Positions 39,026-48,856 of a stretch of 64,000 nt of DNA are shown piece by piece (position 1 is the first letter of the stretch; the number at the start of each line of letters is the position of its first letter). The stretch is from Paraburkholderia ginsengiterrae (GTDB lineage Bacteria > Pseudomonadota > Gammaproteobacteria > Burkholderiales > Burkholderiaceae), in contig NZ_LXKA01000338.1 of NCBI RefSeq assembly GCF_001645125.1, positions 124,001-188,000 on the forward strand, written 5' to 3'. A program made the position numbers and the translations under genes. The notes under the pieces were generated by a model that had not been told where the DNA came from, searched no databases, and worked only from the letters and a program-made list of their open reading frames with translations.

Positions 39026-40435
39026 TCAGCTCCAGTTCGCGTGGAAGCTACCCGGCTTGTCGACACGTTCGAACGTATGTGCGCCGAAGAAATCGCGCTG
39101 CGCCTGAACCAGATTCGCCGGGAGGCGTTCCGAGCGATACGCGTCGAAATACGCCACCGCCGACGCAAAAGCCGGCACCGGCACGCCCGCATTGACCGCG
39201 GCCACCACGACCTCGCGCAACGCCGCCTGATAGTTCTTCGCGATGTCGCGGAAGTACGGGTCGAGCAGCAGGTTCGCGATGGTTTTATCCTTCGTGTACG
39301 CGTCCGTGATCTTTTGCAGGAAGCGGGCGCGGATGATGCAGCCGGCCCGGAAAATCTTCGCGATCGTGCCGAAGTCCAGATCCCACTTGTACTCTTCGGA
39401 AGCGGCGCGCAGTTGCGCGAAGCCCTGCGCGTACGAAATCACCTTGCTGAAGTACAGCGCGCGGCGCACCGACTCCACGAACGCAGCACGCTCGACGCCG
39501 AGCGGCTTGGCCTGCGGTCCTTCCAGCACCTTGCTCGCGGCCACGCGCTGATCCTTCAGCGACGACAGCACGCGTGCGAACACCGCTTCGGTGATCAGCG
39601 GCAGCGGCGCGCCGAGGTCGAGCGCGTTCTGGCTGGTCCACTTGCCGGTGCCCTTTTGCGCGGCGCGATCGAGAATCACGTCGACCAGATCCTTGCCGGT
39701 CTCGTCGTCTTTCTTGCTGAAGATCTTCGAGGTGATCTCGATCAGATAGCTGTCGAGCTCGCCCTGGTTCCACTCGGTATAGACCTTGCCCAGCTCTTCG
39801 TTCGACAAGCCGACGACCTGCTTGAGCACCGCGTAGCTTTCCGCGATCAACTGCATATCGCCGTATTCGATGCCGTTATGCACCATCTTCACGAAGTGGC
39901 CCGCGCCGTCCGGTCCCATGTAGGCGACACACGGTTCGCCGTCCGGCGCCTTCGCAGCGATTTCGGTGAGAATCGGCGCCACCAGGTCGTACGCGTCGCG
40001 CTGGCCGCCCGGCATGATGGACGGGCCCTTCAGCGCGCCCTCCTCGCCGCCTGACACGCCCGTGCCGATGAAGTGCAGGCCAGCTTTCGCCAGCTCCTGA
40101 TTGCGGCGAATGGTGTCCGTGAAATGCGTATTGCCGCCGTCGATCAGAATGTCGCCCTTGTCCAGCAGCGGCTTGAGCGAAGCGATGGTGGCGTCGGTCG
40201 GCTCACCTGCCTTGACCATCAGCAGAATGCGGCGCGGCTTTTCCAGCGACTCGACGAACTCTTCCAGCGTGAAAGCCGGCACCAGCTTCTTGTCCGGACA
40301 TTCAGCGATGAGTTCGTCGGTTTTCTCGCGGCTGCGGTTGTACACCGACACCGCGTGGCCGCGGCTTTCGATGTTGAGCGCCAGATTGCGGCCCATGACC
40401 GCCAGCCCCACCACGCCGATTGCCTGTTTGCCCAT
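39026..40435 (-). CDS. gnd: 6-phosphogluconate dehydrogenase, decarboxylating
   Basis: A 469-residue NADP-dependent enzyme giving ribulose-5-phosphate and CO2 in the pentose phosphate pathway. [19 protein letters not shown] (NADP site), [30 protein letters not shown] and [13 protein letters not shown] (with the catalytic Lys) are intact, and the length is that of the dimeric E. coli type. GGAGAAT precedes the ATG. Confidence 0.97.
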   Translation of the reverse strand: MGKQAIGVVGLAVMGRNLALNIESRGHAVSVYNRSREKTDELIAECPDKKLVPAFTLEEFVESLEKPRRILLMVKAGEPTDATIASLKPLLDKGDILIDGGNTHFTDTIRRNQELAKAGLHFIGTGVSGGEEGALKGPSIMPGGQRDAYDLVAPILTEIAAKAPDGEPCVAYMGPDGAGHFVKMVHNGIEYGDMQLIAESYAVLKQVVGLSNEELGKVYTEWNQGELDSYLIEITSKIFSKKDDETGKDLVDVILDRAAQKGTGKWTSQNALDLGAPLPLITEAVFARVLSSLKDQRVAASKVLEGPQAKPLGVERAAFVESVRRALYFSKVISYAQGFAQLRAASEEYKWDLDFGTIAKIFRAGCIIRARFLQKITDAYTKDKTIANLLLDPYFRDIAKNYQAALREVVVAAVNAGVPVPAFASAVAYFDAYRSERLPANLVQAQRDFFGAHTFERVDKPGSFHANWS

Positions 40436-40593
40436 GTGAATTCTCCAGAGTCCAAAAATGTCGTGACGCCGCGCCGGAAGGTACGTCGGCGGGACGTCGA
40501 GGGTGAAAGAATAAAAGAAATGCCGGCTTGCCGCTCGCTAGCGGGCAGCAGTGCAACCGGACAACAACCAGGCAGCAAGCGGCCGAACGCCTG

Positions 40594-41226
40594 TCAGACC
40601 CGCGCCGCGCCCGCGCGTTTCCTGAACACCAGACTGAAATTGTTGGCCGGCATCGCAACCGGCTCGTCGCGGACGAATCCCGCCGCGGCGCCCAACGCCG
40701 TCACAGCTTCCATGTCGCGCACGCCCCACTCGGGATCGCGGCGGCGCAACTGCTGATCGAACGCTTCGTTGCTCGGCGAGGTATGCGCGCCGCCACGTTT
40801 GTATGGACCGTAGAGATACAGTACACCGCCGTCGGCGAGCCGGTGGCCGGCGCCCGCGAACAGCGCCTGCGCCGCACTCCACGGCGAGATATGAATCATG
40901 TTGATGCACACCACCGCGTCGAGCGCGTCGATGCCCCATTCCGCCTGATGCACGTCCAGAACAAGCGGCGCGCGTATATTCGGCAGCCCTTCGTGCGCGG
41001 TCCACGCGGCAATCGAGGCGCGCGCCTCCTCGTCGGCGTCGCTCGGCTGCCAGTCGAGGCCGGGCATCGCTCGGGCGAAATGGATGGCGTGCTGGCCGGT
41101 GCCGCTCGCGATTTCGAGCACGCGGCCGGTGGCCGGCAGCACCTGGCGCAGCACGGCGAGGATCGGTTCGCGGTTGCGCTCGGCAGAAGGCGAATGCTGC
41201 CGCAACGCCAGAGGGAAATCAGTCAT
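40594..41226 (-). CDS. DUF938 SAM-dependent methyltransferase-like protein
   Basis: A 210-residue class I methyltransferase-like protein. SPSAERNREPILAVL and VLEIASGTGQHAIHFA (SAM motif I) followed by MIHISPW are characteristic of DUF938. Substrate unknown. It follows the pyridoxamine-phosphate-oxidase-like gene by only 14 bp on the same strand, so the two are probably co-transcribed. Confidence 0.88.
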   Translation of the reverse strand: MTDFPLALRQHSPSAERNREPILAVLRQVLPATGRVLEIASGTGQHAIHFARAMPGLDWQPSDADEEARASIAAWTAHEGLPNIRAPLVLDVHQAEWGIDALDAVVCINMIHISPWSAAQALFAGAGHRLADGGVLYLYGPYKRGGAHTSPSNEAFDQQLRRRDPEWGVRDMEAVTALGAAAGFVRDEPVAMPANNFSLVFRKRAGAARV

Positions 41227-41240
41227 GTTCAGCTTCGGGT

Positions 41241-41846
41241 TCAGTACAGGGCCGTGCGTACGCGTTCGGCGAGCTCACGGTCGTAGGCCGCGGCGTCGAA
41301 ATGGGCGCCGTTGATCCGCCGGTGAATCTCACCCGCGCTCGGCAGCCGCGAACGTTCGACGTAATGCGCCGGGTCCCACAGTTTCGAGCGCACCAGCGCT
41401 TTCGAGCAGTGAAAGTAGACGGCGTCCACGTCGATCAGCAGCACGGTGCGCGGCAGTTTACCTTCGACGGCGAAACTGTCCAGCCATTGCGGGTCGTTGG
41501 AAATGCGGCCGCGGCCGTTCACACGCAAACTCTCGCCCACACCCGGAATGATGAAGAGCAACGCCAGATTTGGCTCAGCGATGATATTGCGCAAACTGTC
41601 GATGCGATTGTTGCCGATGCGGTCCGGCAGCGCGAGCGTGCGTTCATCGACTACTCGCACGAAACCCGGCGCGTCGCCGCGCGGCGAACAGTCAAGACCT
41701 TCCGGGCCGGCAGTGGCGAGCACCACGAACGGCGCAACTTCGATGAACGCCCGATAGTCTTCGTTGATATACGGGATCTCCTTGCGCACGGCGCGCTCAT
41801 GCGGCTGACCGTAGATCGCTTCGAGCTGTTCGACTGTCGTCAACAT
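41241..41846 (-). CDS. Pyridoxamine 5'-phosphate oxidase-family flavin protein
   Basis: A 201-residue split-barrel FMN-binding protein of the PPOX class (MSMEG_1061-like subgroup). FVVLATAGPEGLDCSPRGD and LALLFIIPGVGESLRVNGRG are typical. The ATG at 41846 is chosen because AAGGA lies six bases upstream; the earlier ATG at 41852 sits directly on that site. Genuine PNPOx function is unlikely; these proteins are usually F420/FMN reductases of unknown substrate. Confidence 0.85.
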   Translation of the reverse strand: MLTTVEQLEAIYGQPHERAVRKEIPYINEDYRAFIEVAPFVVLATAGPEGLDCSPRGDAPGFVRVVDERTLALPDRIGNNRIDSLRNIIAEPNLALLFIIPGVGESLRVNGRGRISNDPQWLDSFAVEGKLPRTVLLIDVDAVYFHCSKALVRSKLWDPAHYVERSRLPSAGEIHRRINGAHFDAAAYDRELAERVRTALY

Positions 41847-41892
41847 CGGCATTCCTTGGTTAGTTTCGTGCATTCCTCTCGGCACCGCCCGG

Positions 41893-42762
41893 TCAATCGG
41901 CCGCCAGCCGCGCGGCCAGCGCGCTCAGCGTTTCCGCACACGGGGCCGCGACTTTCAACGCCAGCAGCGCGTCGGCGCGCGTGCGCCCCAGATTGATCGC
42001 CGCGACCGGCTTGCCGAGCCGTTGCGCCCAGACGCAAAAACGATAGCCGGAATAGACCATCAGCGAAGAGCCGACCACCAGCACCGCGTCCGACGCTTCG
42101 AGCGCATGCTCGGCCGCTTCCACCCGCTCCTTCGGCACGTTTTCGCCGAAGAACACCACCGCGGGCTTCAGCAGGCCGCCGCAGGTCGGGCACGCGGGAA
42201 TACGGAATCCGCCGAGATCGTGCCACTCGAGATGCGCGTCGCCATCGGCGGCGGTTTCGGCGGTCGCGTCCAGAAGCGCCGGGTTGTCCGCCTCGAGGGT
42301 CTGCTGGATCGACGCGCGCGAGTGCTGCGTGCCGCAGTCGAGGCACGTCACCGCGTTAATGCCGCCATGCAGTTCGATCACCTCGCGGCTGCCCGCCCGC
42401 TGATGCAAGCCGTCGACATTCTGCGTCACCAGTGCCTGCACATGGCCGGCCGCTTCGAGCCGGGCCAGCGCGGCATGCGCGGCGTTCGGCAGCGCGCGCG
42501 CCACTACCGGCCAGCCCACCATGCTGCGCGCCCAGTAGCGTTGACGCATGGCGAGCGAGCCGAGAAATTCCTGCACCGTGATGGGCTGCGAGCGTTGCCA
42601 CTCGCCGTTCTCGTCGCGATAACCGGGAATGCCCGAGTCGGTGCTGATGCCCGCGCCGGTCAGCACGAACAGGCGCGGATATCGCTGCACGAATTCATGC
42701 AGGTCGTCCAGCGTGGACGAGACGGTGGGAGGTTCGGGCGGAGCGGACGGAAGGTCTGTCAT
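41893..42762 (-). CDS. NAD-dependent protein deacetylase, Sir2 family
   Basis: A 289-residue sirtuin. GAGISTDSGIPGYRDENG (NAD-binding GAGxS), TQNVDGLHQRAGS, the catalytic ELHG His, and two Cys pairs (CLDC and CPTC) that bind structural zinc are all present. VFFGENVP follows. It removes acyl groups from lysines with NAD. The ATG at 42762 is chosen over an upstream extension of low-complexity sequence that overlaps the next small gene. The insertion between the Cys pairs (about 40 residues) is typical of class II sirtuins (SIRT4-like). Confidence 0.93.
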   Translation of the reverse strand: MTDLPSAPPEPPTVSSTLDDLHEFVQRYPRLFVLTGAGISTDSGIPGYRDENGEWQRSQPITVQEFLGSLAMRQRYWARSMVGWPVVARALPNAAHAALARLEAAGHVQALVTQNVDGLHQRAGSREVIELHGGINAVTCLDCGTQHSRASIQQTLEADNPALLDATAETAADGDAHLEWHDLGGFRIPACPTCGGLLKPAVVFFGENVPKERVEAAEHALEASDAVLVVGSSLMVYSGYRFCVWAQRLGKPVAAINLGRTRADALLALKVAAPCAETLSALAARLAAD

Positions 42763-42812
42763 GGCAGGACGTAGTGAAGGGCCGCGGCCGCGCAGCCGGT
42801 CTCGAACATCGC

Positions 42813-43034
42813 TCAACGACGCGCGCGCGGCTTGCCTCGCCGCGTCTGCGCCGCCTGTGTCGGGGGTGACTTCTGCCGCGCTTGCCATTGGGCGAGCGCG
42901 GTTTGATAGCGCTCGAGCGCTTCGTCGTAGAGATCGAATACACACGGATTGCAGCCGCTATGACAACAATCGTCGAGATCGGGTTGCACGGGCGGCACCG
43001 GCTGCGGGTCGTCCTGGGGTGTGGCTCGGGGCAC
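42813..43034 (-). CDS. Oxidoreductase-like domain small protein
   Basis: A 73-residue protein with a GTG start. DDCCHSGCNPCVFDLYDEAL is the Cys-rich signature of the oxidoreductase-like N-terminal domain family (pattern CCxSGCxPCVxDxYxExL). The four cysteines could bind a metal or Fe-S cluster. The C-terminus is Lys/Arg-rich. It lies 50 bp upstream of the sirtuin gene on the same strand. Function unknown. Confidence 0.8.
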   Translation of the reverse strand: MPRATPQDDPQPVPPVQPDLDDCCHSGCNPCVFDLYDEALERYQTALAQWQARQKSPPTQAAQTRRGKPRARR

Positions 43035-43111
43035 GGCGAATCGCTATCCGTCAAGGCGGGAAGCGCCCAGTATAAGTTGATCCCGCCCGCCGCGCAGTCT
43101 GGATTCGCTCG

Positions 43112-43876
43112 TCAGCCCCGTCCGACAAACGGCATCTTGCTCGCCATGATGGTCATGAACTGCACGTTCGCCGCGAGCGGCAACTGCGCCATGTGCAGCA
43201 CCGCGTCGGCCACATGCTGAACGTCCATCAGCGGTTCGACCGCGATCTCGCCGTTCGCCTGCGGCACACCGCGCGCCATACGCCCGGCCATCTCCGTGGC
43301 GGCGTTACCGATGTCGATCTGGCCGCACACGATGTCGTATTTGCGCCCGTCGAGCGACACGGCTTTGGTGAGGCCGGTGATCGCATGCTTGGTCGCCGTG
43401 TAGGCAATGCTGTTGGGCCGCGGCGCGTGTGCCGAGATCGAGCCGTTGTTGATGATGCGCCCGCCGCGCGGGTTCTGCGCTTTCATCAGACCGAAGGCGG
43501 CGCGCGTACAGAGAAACACGCCTGTGAGATTGGTGTCGACCACCGAGCGCCATTCGTCGATATCGAGTTCATCGATATCCACGGGCGTTCCATTGCGGCC
43601 CGCGTTGTTGAACAGCACGTCGAGCCGGCCGTACCGCGCGCGGATCGTGTCGAACAGCGCGGCGACGCTCGCGGCGTCGGTCACGTCGCACGCCACGGCG
43701 AGCGCGTTGCCGCCGGCTTGCCGCGCCTCCTCGGCCACCGTGTCGAGCGCCGCCTGACGGCGGCCCGCCAGCACGACGCTATAGCCGTGTCCCGCCAGCC
43801 TGAGCGCGCACGCCCGGCCAATGCCACTGCCCGCGCCCGTTACCAGCGCGACCTTCCCGATTCCCGTTTCCGTCAC
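43112..43876 (-). CDS. Short-chain dehydrogenase/reductase
   Basis: A 254-residue classical [11 protein letters not shown] at residues 13-20 is the cofactor motif, NNAG follows, and the catalytic YTATK (Tyr-x3-Lys) is intact with a Ser in NNGSISAHA. The start is a GTG at 43876 with GAGGAGA seven bases upstream, in preference to the longer frame from 43963. Substrate unknown; YxxxK context [14 protein letters not shown] is common in 3-oxoacyl-reductase-like enzymes. Confidence 0.9.
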   Translation of the reverse strand: MTETGIGKVALVTGAGSGIGRACALRLAGHGYSVVLAGRRQAALDTVAEEARQAGGNALAVACDVTDAASVAALFDTIRARYGRLDVLFNNAGRNGTPVDIDELDIDEWRSVVDTNLTGVFLCTRAAFGLMKAQNPRGGRIINNGSISAHAPRPNSIAYTATKHAITGLTKAVSLDGRKYDIVCGQIDIGNAATEMAGRMARGVPQANGEIAVEPLMDVQHVADAVLHMAQLPLAANVQFMTIMASKMPFVGRG

Positions 43877-44117
43877 GGCACATCTCCTCGCGTTGTGCAA
43901 AATGGGCAGATTGTGCGGTTTCCGGAGGCTCGCTGCACGCAAACCTGCCAGACCCGTCAGCATCCGGGCCGCCTCGCAAGCACTCAGTAAGCGCGCGATC
44001 CGGCGCGCGCGTCGAAGCTCGCATCAATGGTATCGTTTGTAGTTGCGCGCCACGCGCGCGATTCGAAACCTTCCCGCATCGGCATGCCGGGCGGAAGGAA
44101 GACAGGAAGCACGTTTG

Positions 44118-44984
44118 ATGAAACAACACTCCACGCCGCGGCACGAGGCTCAAGGCGCGCAGGCCGCGCCGACGCGCCGCTGGCCGTTCACCGGTTATCC
44201 GGCGATGCTCGTCGCCACCGCCGCATGGCACATATTCGTGCTGGCCGGCTGGCTGCTGGTGCCCGCGGCATGGCCGTGGTGGCTGGCCGCCATCTTTGCG
44301 AATCACGCCATCTTCACGGTGGCCGGCCTGTTGCCGCGCACCACGCTGCTGGGCCCGAACTGGACGCGCCTGCCAGCCGGCACGCGCAACGCCGACGCGA
44401 TCGCGCTGACCATCGATGACGGTCCCGACCCGGTCGTCACACCCCAGGTGCTCGACCTGCTCGATGCATTTGGCGTGCGCGCCACGTTCTTCTGCATCGG
44501 CGCGAAGGCGCAGCGCCATCCGGAACTAGCGCGCGAAATCGTCGCGCGCGGCCACGCGCTCGAAAACCATTCGCAGGTCCACGTGCACACGTTTTCCGTG
44601 ACGTTTCCCGCTGCGCTCACCCGCGAGATCGACGCCGCGCAACGCACGCTCGAATCCCTGAGCGGCGAACGGCCGATGTTCTTCCGCGCGCCCGCGGGCT
44701 TGCGCAACATCTTCCTCGAACCGGTGCTGAGCAAGCTGGATCTGAGGCTCGCCGCATGGACGCGGCGCGGCTACGACACGCGTGAGCGCGATCCTCGCGT
44801 AGTGGCGCGGCGGCTGCTCGACGGCCTCGCGCCGCGCGACATTCTGCTGCTGCACGACGGCAACGCCGCGCTGACGGTCGAGGGCAAGCCGCTGATCCTC
44901 GCCGTTTTGCCGCGTATCATCGACGCGGCCCGGCAGCGGCACCTGCGCTTCGTTACCCTGCGCGAAGCGCGCGTTGACGGCTGA
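44118..44984 (+). CDS. Membrane-anchored polysaccharide deacetylase (NodB domain)
   Basis: A 288-residue protein with two hydrophobic segments (about 28-50 and 55-73) followed by a NodB homology domain. Metal and catalytic residues are visible: TIDDGPDP with Asp100/Asp101, and the HSQVH motif with His151 and His155; FFRAPAGLRN and DILLLHDG are motifs 3 and 5. It should deacetylate a cell-surface or peptidoglycan sugar polymer. The ATG at 44118 is chosen, with GGAAG upstream at somewhat long spacing. Confidence 0.87.
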   Translation: MKQHSTPRHEAQGAQAAPTRRWPFTGYPAMLVATAAWHIFVLAGWLLVPAAWPWWLAAIFANHAIFTVAGLLPRTTLLGPNWTRLPAGTRNADAIALTIDDGPDPVVTPQVLDLLDAFGVRATFFCIGAKAQRHPELAREIVARGHALENHSQVHVHTFSVTFPAALTREIDAAQRTLESLSGERPMFFRAPAGLRNIFLEPVLSKLDLRLAAWTRRGYDTRERDPRVVARRLLDGLAPRDILLLHDGNAALTVEGKPLILAVLPRIIDAARQRHLRFVTLREARVDG

Positions 44985-45058
44985 GCGGCGCGCAGACCGG
45001 CACGAGCAAGCGCAGCCGCGAAACGCGGCGTAGCGCGAGCGGCGGCGCCGATACGCCG

Positions 45059-46471
45059 CTACACGCGGAAATCCGCGGCCATGTCTTCGTCGGTGCGCGC
45101 TTCGAGTTCGCCGCTGCGGCAGGCTTTGAGGAACACGTCGTAATCGCGTTCCACCTGGTCCGCGTAGGACGTGGCATACCCGTTCAGCGCTTCCGCGAAC
45201 TGGTCGCCGCGGCCGATATACGCGCTGACTTCGATGGCCTGCCCGCTCGCCTTGGCATGCGCGCGCGCCATGATCCAGCCGCATAGCCGCGCGTAGCCGT
45301 CGAGCAAGTCGTTGTCGAACAGCTCGATATTCGCCGACAACTTCATGTCGCGCAGCTGGCGAAAGTAGAAATGCCGCCCGGCGGGCCCGGTTGCCCAGCC
45401 AAGAAAAATGTCGCTCGCCGCCTGCAGCATGCGCTGTCCCTGCACCACGCGTTCACCCTCGTGCTTGACGGCCGGCGACTTGTGGAACTGCGCGATCACC
45501 GAGGGCCGCGCCTCCTTGATCTGCACGAATAGCGGCTTGCCCATGTGATCGACCATCAGCATCACCATGCAGCGGGTACCAACGCTGCCTACCCCCACCA
45601 CTTTGAAAACCATATCCTGCACGGTGAAATGACTCAGCAGCTCGCGCCGGTCATGCGACATGGTCTTCAGATACTCGCCCCACATGCGCTCGACCATCTT
45701 GCGCCAGTTGGCGTGCTTGAACGTTTCGGCCTCATCCTCGGTGAACAGCGTGTTGGCGCCCAGCACATGAAACAGGGCCGGTGGCGCGTCGCGAATCTTC
45801 CACTGCCCGCCGTCGAATTCGGCCATTTTCTCGAGCAGGCCCTCGTGCGTCCGGTTAGCGGCCTTTTCCATGCCGCGCCGCACAGCGCGGCGGCGTTCGG
45901 GCGGAAACGCGGTGTCCGCCATGCGGTCGAACGTGATGCGGTCGTACCAGAGTTCGAGCGCTCCGCATTGCGCGTACTGGGCCATGCGGTCGCGATATTC
46001 GTTGACCGCGGTCATCACCAGGCTTTCGGCCGTGCCGCGGCTCAGGCGCATGTGCCGCGCGGCAATCACGAGACTCGCGGTCAGACGTTTCAGGTCCCAC
46101 TCGAACGGGCCCACCGAGACTTCGTCGAAGTCGTTCAGATCGAATACGAGCTGCCGCTCGGGCGTGGCGAAACCGCCAAAGTTCATCAGGTGGCCGTCGC
46201 CGCAAATCGGCATGACGAGGCCGGTGTCGTGCACCCGGCTGAGATCGTGCGCCTGCAGGATCGCGGTGCCGCGAAAAAACGTGAAAGGCGACACGGCCAT
46301 GCGCCCGTAGCGCAGCGGCACGAGCTTGTGAACCCGGCCCTCGCTGCTTTGCCTGAGCAGATCGATCGGGTTGCGGTGCAGCTCGCCTACAGCCTGATGG
46401 CTTGAACGTTTCGAATGTTCGCGGGCGGCACGGCCACGGGCCTCCCGTTCGGCGATGGTGCTGGCTTTCAT
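45059..46471 (-). CDS. DUF2252 family protein
   Basis: A 470-residue cytoplasmic protein of DUF2252, a kinase-like-fold family of unknown function. LRYGRMAVSPFTFFRGTA, CGDGHLMNFGGFATPE and FDLNDFDEVSVGPFEWDLKR are its signature and resemble the catalytic loop/metal motif (HxxN...D) of aminoglycoside-phosphotransferase-type kinases. GGAGAAG precedes the ATG. It lies 53 bp downstream of an outer-membrane-protein gene on the same strand. Confidence 0.9.
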   Translation of the reverse strand: MKASTIAEREARGRAAREHSKRSSHQAVGELHRNPIDLLRQSSEGRVHKLVPLRYGRMAVSPFTFFRGTAILQAHDLSRVHDTGLVMPICGDGHLMNFGGFATPERQLVFDLNDFDEVSVGPFEWDLKRLTASLVIAARHMRLSRGTAESLVMTAVNEYRDRMAQYAQCGALELWYDRITFDRMADTAFPPERRRAVRRGMEKAANRTHEGLLEKMAEFDGGQWKIRDAPPALFHVLGANTLFTEDEAETFKHANWRKMVERMWGEYLKTMSHDRRELLSHFTVQDMVFKVVGVGSVGTRCMVMLMVDHMGKPLFVQIKEARPSVIAQFHKSPAVKHEGERVVQGQRMLQAASDIFLGWATGPAGRHFYFRQLRDMKLSANIELFDNDLLDGYARLCGWIMARAHAKASGQAIEVSAYIGRGDQFAEALNGYATSYADQVERDYDVFLKACRSGELEARTDEDMAADFRV

Positions 46472-46524
46472 GCGCTTCTCCGTTTTTTCTATGATCCTTC
46501 ACTAGCAGTTCGAGAGACTGCTCG

Positions 46525-47538
46525 TTACCAGCGGTAGCCCAACCCGCCGAAAATCACATCCGAATCGCGATCGTAACGGGTCACGACACGATTCCATTCG
46601 ATCCGCGCGTTCCAGTGATCGGTGAAACGGTACGAGCCCGCAATCGTGACGAGGCCGGAGAACTTGCCGGCGCCGGGCCCCGGCGTCGGGCTGTTCTCGT
46701 TTTCGTTGATCGCGTAGTAAGCACCGACGCCGAGGCCCAACGTGATCTTGTCGTTGACGAATGCGCGCGTGGCCCACAACTGGCTCGTCAGACCGTCGCG
46801 GCGCGACACCTTGCTGCTGCCTTCGTGAAGATAGCCGACCGTCACGTCGAGATATTTCGCGAGGCCGCGCCGGTACTCGATCGCGCCGCCAAGCGCCGTC
46901 GGCGAGCTGGTCGAATTGATGATGGTTTCGCCGAGGTACACCGCCACTTCGTTGTTGGTGACGTTGTGCGTGCTGGCGCTCGCCCAGGCACGCGGACCAG
47001 GCGAGCCCGGAGCGTCGAGCTGATAGCCGATGCCGAACATCACGCTGGTCGCATCGGGCCCACGCTGCACATGCACGCGATTCAACTGCAGCTGCGAGAT
47101 CCAGCGGCTCGACGAGTAGTACGCGGCGCGCACGCTGTACACCACGCCCCAGCCGTGCGTGTCGGAATAACTGCCGCCCTGCACGGCGGTGGTCGTATCG
47201 AAGTAACGGTAGGGACCGACGCCCGCTTGCAGGACGAACTGCGGGTTGCCCACGGGAATGCGCCCCCAGAACTGGATCATCTGGCCGTCGCGATGATGGT
47301 CGGGAATATGCCCTTCATTGAGCCACGTGAAGCTGGCGGCGAAATATTGCCCGAGGCCCTCCTGATAATTGATGGCCCAGGTATAGGTGTTCGTGTTGCC
47401 CGCACGCGAGCCGCCGCCGAACAGCGAAAGCTCCTGAGCGTGACCGGACATGGGGATGGAGAGCAGGCCAAGACCCGCCATGCAGGGCGCGAGCTTGAAA
47501 ATCAGCCGACGATAAACAGCAGATTTCAGAGTCCGCAT
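46525..47538 (-). CDS. Outer-membrane beta-barrel protein of unknown function
   Basis: A 337-residue protein with a signal peptide ending in SGHAQ and alternating amphipathic strands rich in Tyr, Trp and Gly, ending in the aromatic GLGYRW typical of barrel insertion by BAM. The ATG at 47538 is supported by GAGAGAAC; the frame stays open further upstream. I do not recognise the family. The repeated Y/W strands and YxxGLxKYLDVTVGYLHEG segment suggest a 12-strand-class barrel. Confidence 0.8.
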   Translation of the reverse strand: MRTLKSAVYRRLIFKLAPCMAGLGLLSIPMSGHAQELSLFGGGSRAGNTNTYTWAINYQEGLGQYFAASFTWLNEGHIPDHHRDGQMIQFWGRIPVGNPQFVLQAGVGPYRYFDTTTAVQGGSYSDTHGWGVVYSVRAAYYSSSRWISQLQLNRVHVQRGPDATSVMFGIGYQLDAPGSPGPRAWASASTHNVTNNEVAVYLGETIINSTSSPTALGGAIEYRRGLAKYLDVTVGYLHEGSSKVSRRDGLTSQLWATRAFVNDKITLGLGVGAYYAINENENSPTPGPGAGKFSGLVTIAGSYRFTDHWNARIEWNRVVTRYDRDSDVIFGGLGYRW

Positions 47539-47971
47539 GCTGAGTTCTCTCTTGTTGTGTCGCGAGCACTGCCGGTGATGGTGCGCATCGAACGTACCTG
47601 GCAACGTGCGTCCGAGGGCGACTGGGGACGGCCGCCACTGCAAGCTGTTCGTCATGCTAGCAGACGAATCGGTAAAAAGGTGAGCTATCCGTTTTGCATG
47701 GGCGTGCCATCAAGTTGGGGTTTTTATCTGCGTGGCGGAGACAAGTTGCGTCCGCAACGATTGCATCATTCGGACAAAGTTACCGGAGCCAATGCGAAAA
47801 ACTAACCGATTGGTGAATTCTTTCGCATTTCACCCTTGCGGGCACTTCAGCGCGCGCGAATTCAGCCGTTTACCCAAGCATGTGAAAATATCGCGGCGCA
47901 CAAGAAAAGCCCTTGAAATAGGGCCTGTTCTGATCAAACGTGCGCTGCGCAAGATAATCGGAGAGAGAAAG
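47539..47971. other. Divergent intergenic region upstream of motA
   Basis: About 430 bp between the outer-membrane-protein gene (minus) and motA (plus). No gene recognised. A short hairpin (GCCCttgaaatAGGGC) lies near 47910. I looked for a sigma28 flagellar promoter and found none with correct spacing. Confidence 0.45.
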
Positions 47972-48841
47972 ATGTTTGTTGCAATCGGCTGGGTTTTAGT
48001 CATTGGCTCCGTGATAGGGAGTTTTGTCGGCGTGGGCGGTCACCTGGCGGCTCTCGTTCAGCCGTTCGAACTACTCTGTATTTTCGGTGCGGCAATGGGC
48101 GCGTTTGTCGTGAGCAATCCAACTTCCACGCTGAAGAAAACCCTCAAGGCGATCCCCTCGTGTTTCAAAGGCGGCGGTTACACCAAGGCAAAATATCTCG
48201 AACTGATCGCACTGCTTTACGAGTTGCTCCAGAAGGCCCGCAAGGAAGGCATGATGGCGCTCGAAACCGATGTCGGCGCCCCACAGGACAGCGTCATTTT
48301 CCAGAAGTATTCGCACATGCTGGAAGACCATCATCTGCTCGACTTCATTGTCGACTACCTGCGCATGATGTCCAGCGGCAACGTGAACGTGCACGAAGTG
48401 CAGGACCTGATGGATGAAGAGCTGGCCACGCATCATGCGGAAGCATCGGTAGCGGCCAACGCGATCCAGAAAATGGCCGACGGCCTGCCCGCCTTCGGCA
48501 TCGTCGCAGCGGTCATGGGCGTCGTTCACACTATGGGCTCGGTTGGCGCGCCGCCCGCCGTGCTAGGCGAAATGATCGCCGGCGCGCTGGTCGGCACGTT
48601 CCTCGGCATTCTGCTCGCGTATGGCTTTATCGGCCCCGTCGCCGATCTGCTCAATGCCAAGGGCCGCGCGGAAGCCAAACCCTACCAATGCGTGAAGGCC
48701 GTGCTGCTTGCCTCGCTGTCCGGCTACCCGCCGCCCGTTGCTGTGGAGTTCGGCCGCAAGGTGCTGTTCACCGCGGACCGCCCGAGCTTCCAGGAGCTCG
48801 ACGACGCCGTGCGCGCCACCAGGATGCCGAAGTCGGCCTGA
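47972..48841 (+). CDS. motA: Flagellar motor stator protein
   Basis: A 289-residue inner-membrane stator subunit with four TM segments. AKYLELIALLYELLQKARKE, the cytoplasmic charged region, and LPAFGIVAAVMGVVHTMGSV followed by LVGTFLGILLAYGFIGP (conserved prolines in TM3/TM4) mark MotA. The ATG at 47972 follows GGAGAGAGAAAG. It pairs with motB 15 bp downstream. No flagellar or che genes surround it, so it may be a second, accessory stator. Confidence 0.93.
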   Translation: MFVAIGWVLVIGSVIGSFVGVGGHLAALVQPFELLCIFGAAMGAFVVSNPTSTLKKTLKAIPSCFKGGGYTKAKYLELIALLYELLQKARKEGMMALETDVGAPQDSVIFQKYSHMLEDHHLLDFIVDYLRMMSSGNVNVHEVQDLMDEELATHHAEASVAANAIQKMADGLPAFGIVAAVMGVVHTMGSVGAPPAVLGEMIAGALVGTFLGILLAYGFIGPVADLLNAKGRAEAKPYQCVKAVLLASLSGYPPPVAVEFGRKVLFTADRPSFQELDDAVRATRMPKSA

Positions 48842-48856
48842 CGCGGAGCGTGCAAG

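Noticed and set aside
47930-47965. Sigma28 flagellar promoter upstream of motA
   Set aside because: A TCAAACGT...CAAGATAA pair is present but the spacing is 8 rather than 11 bp and the matches are poor.
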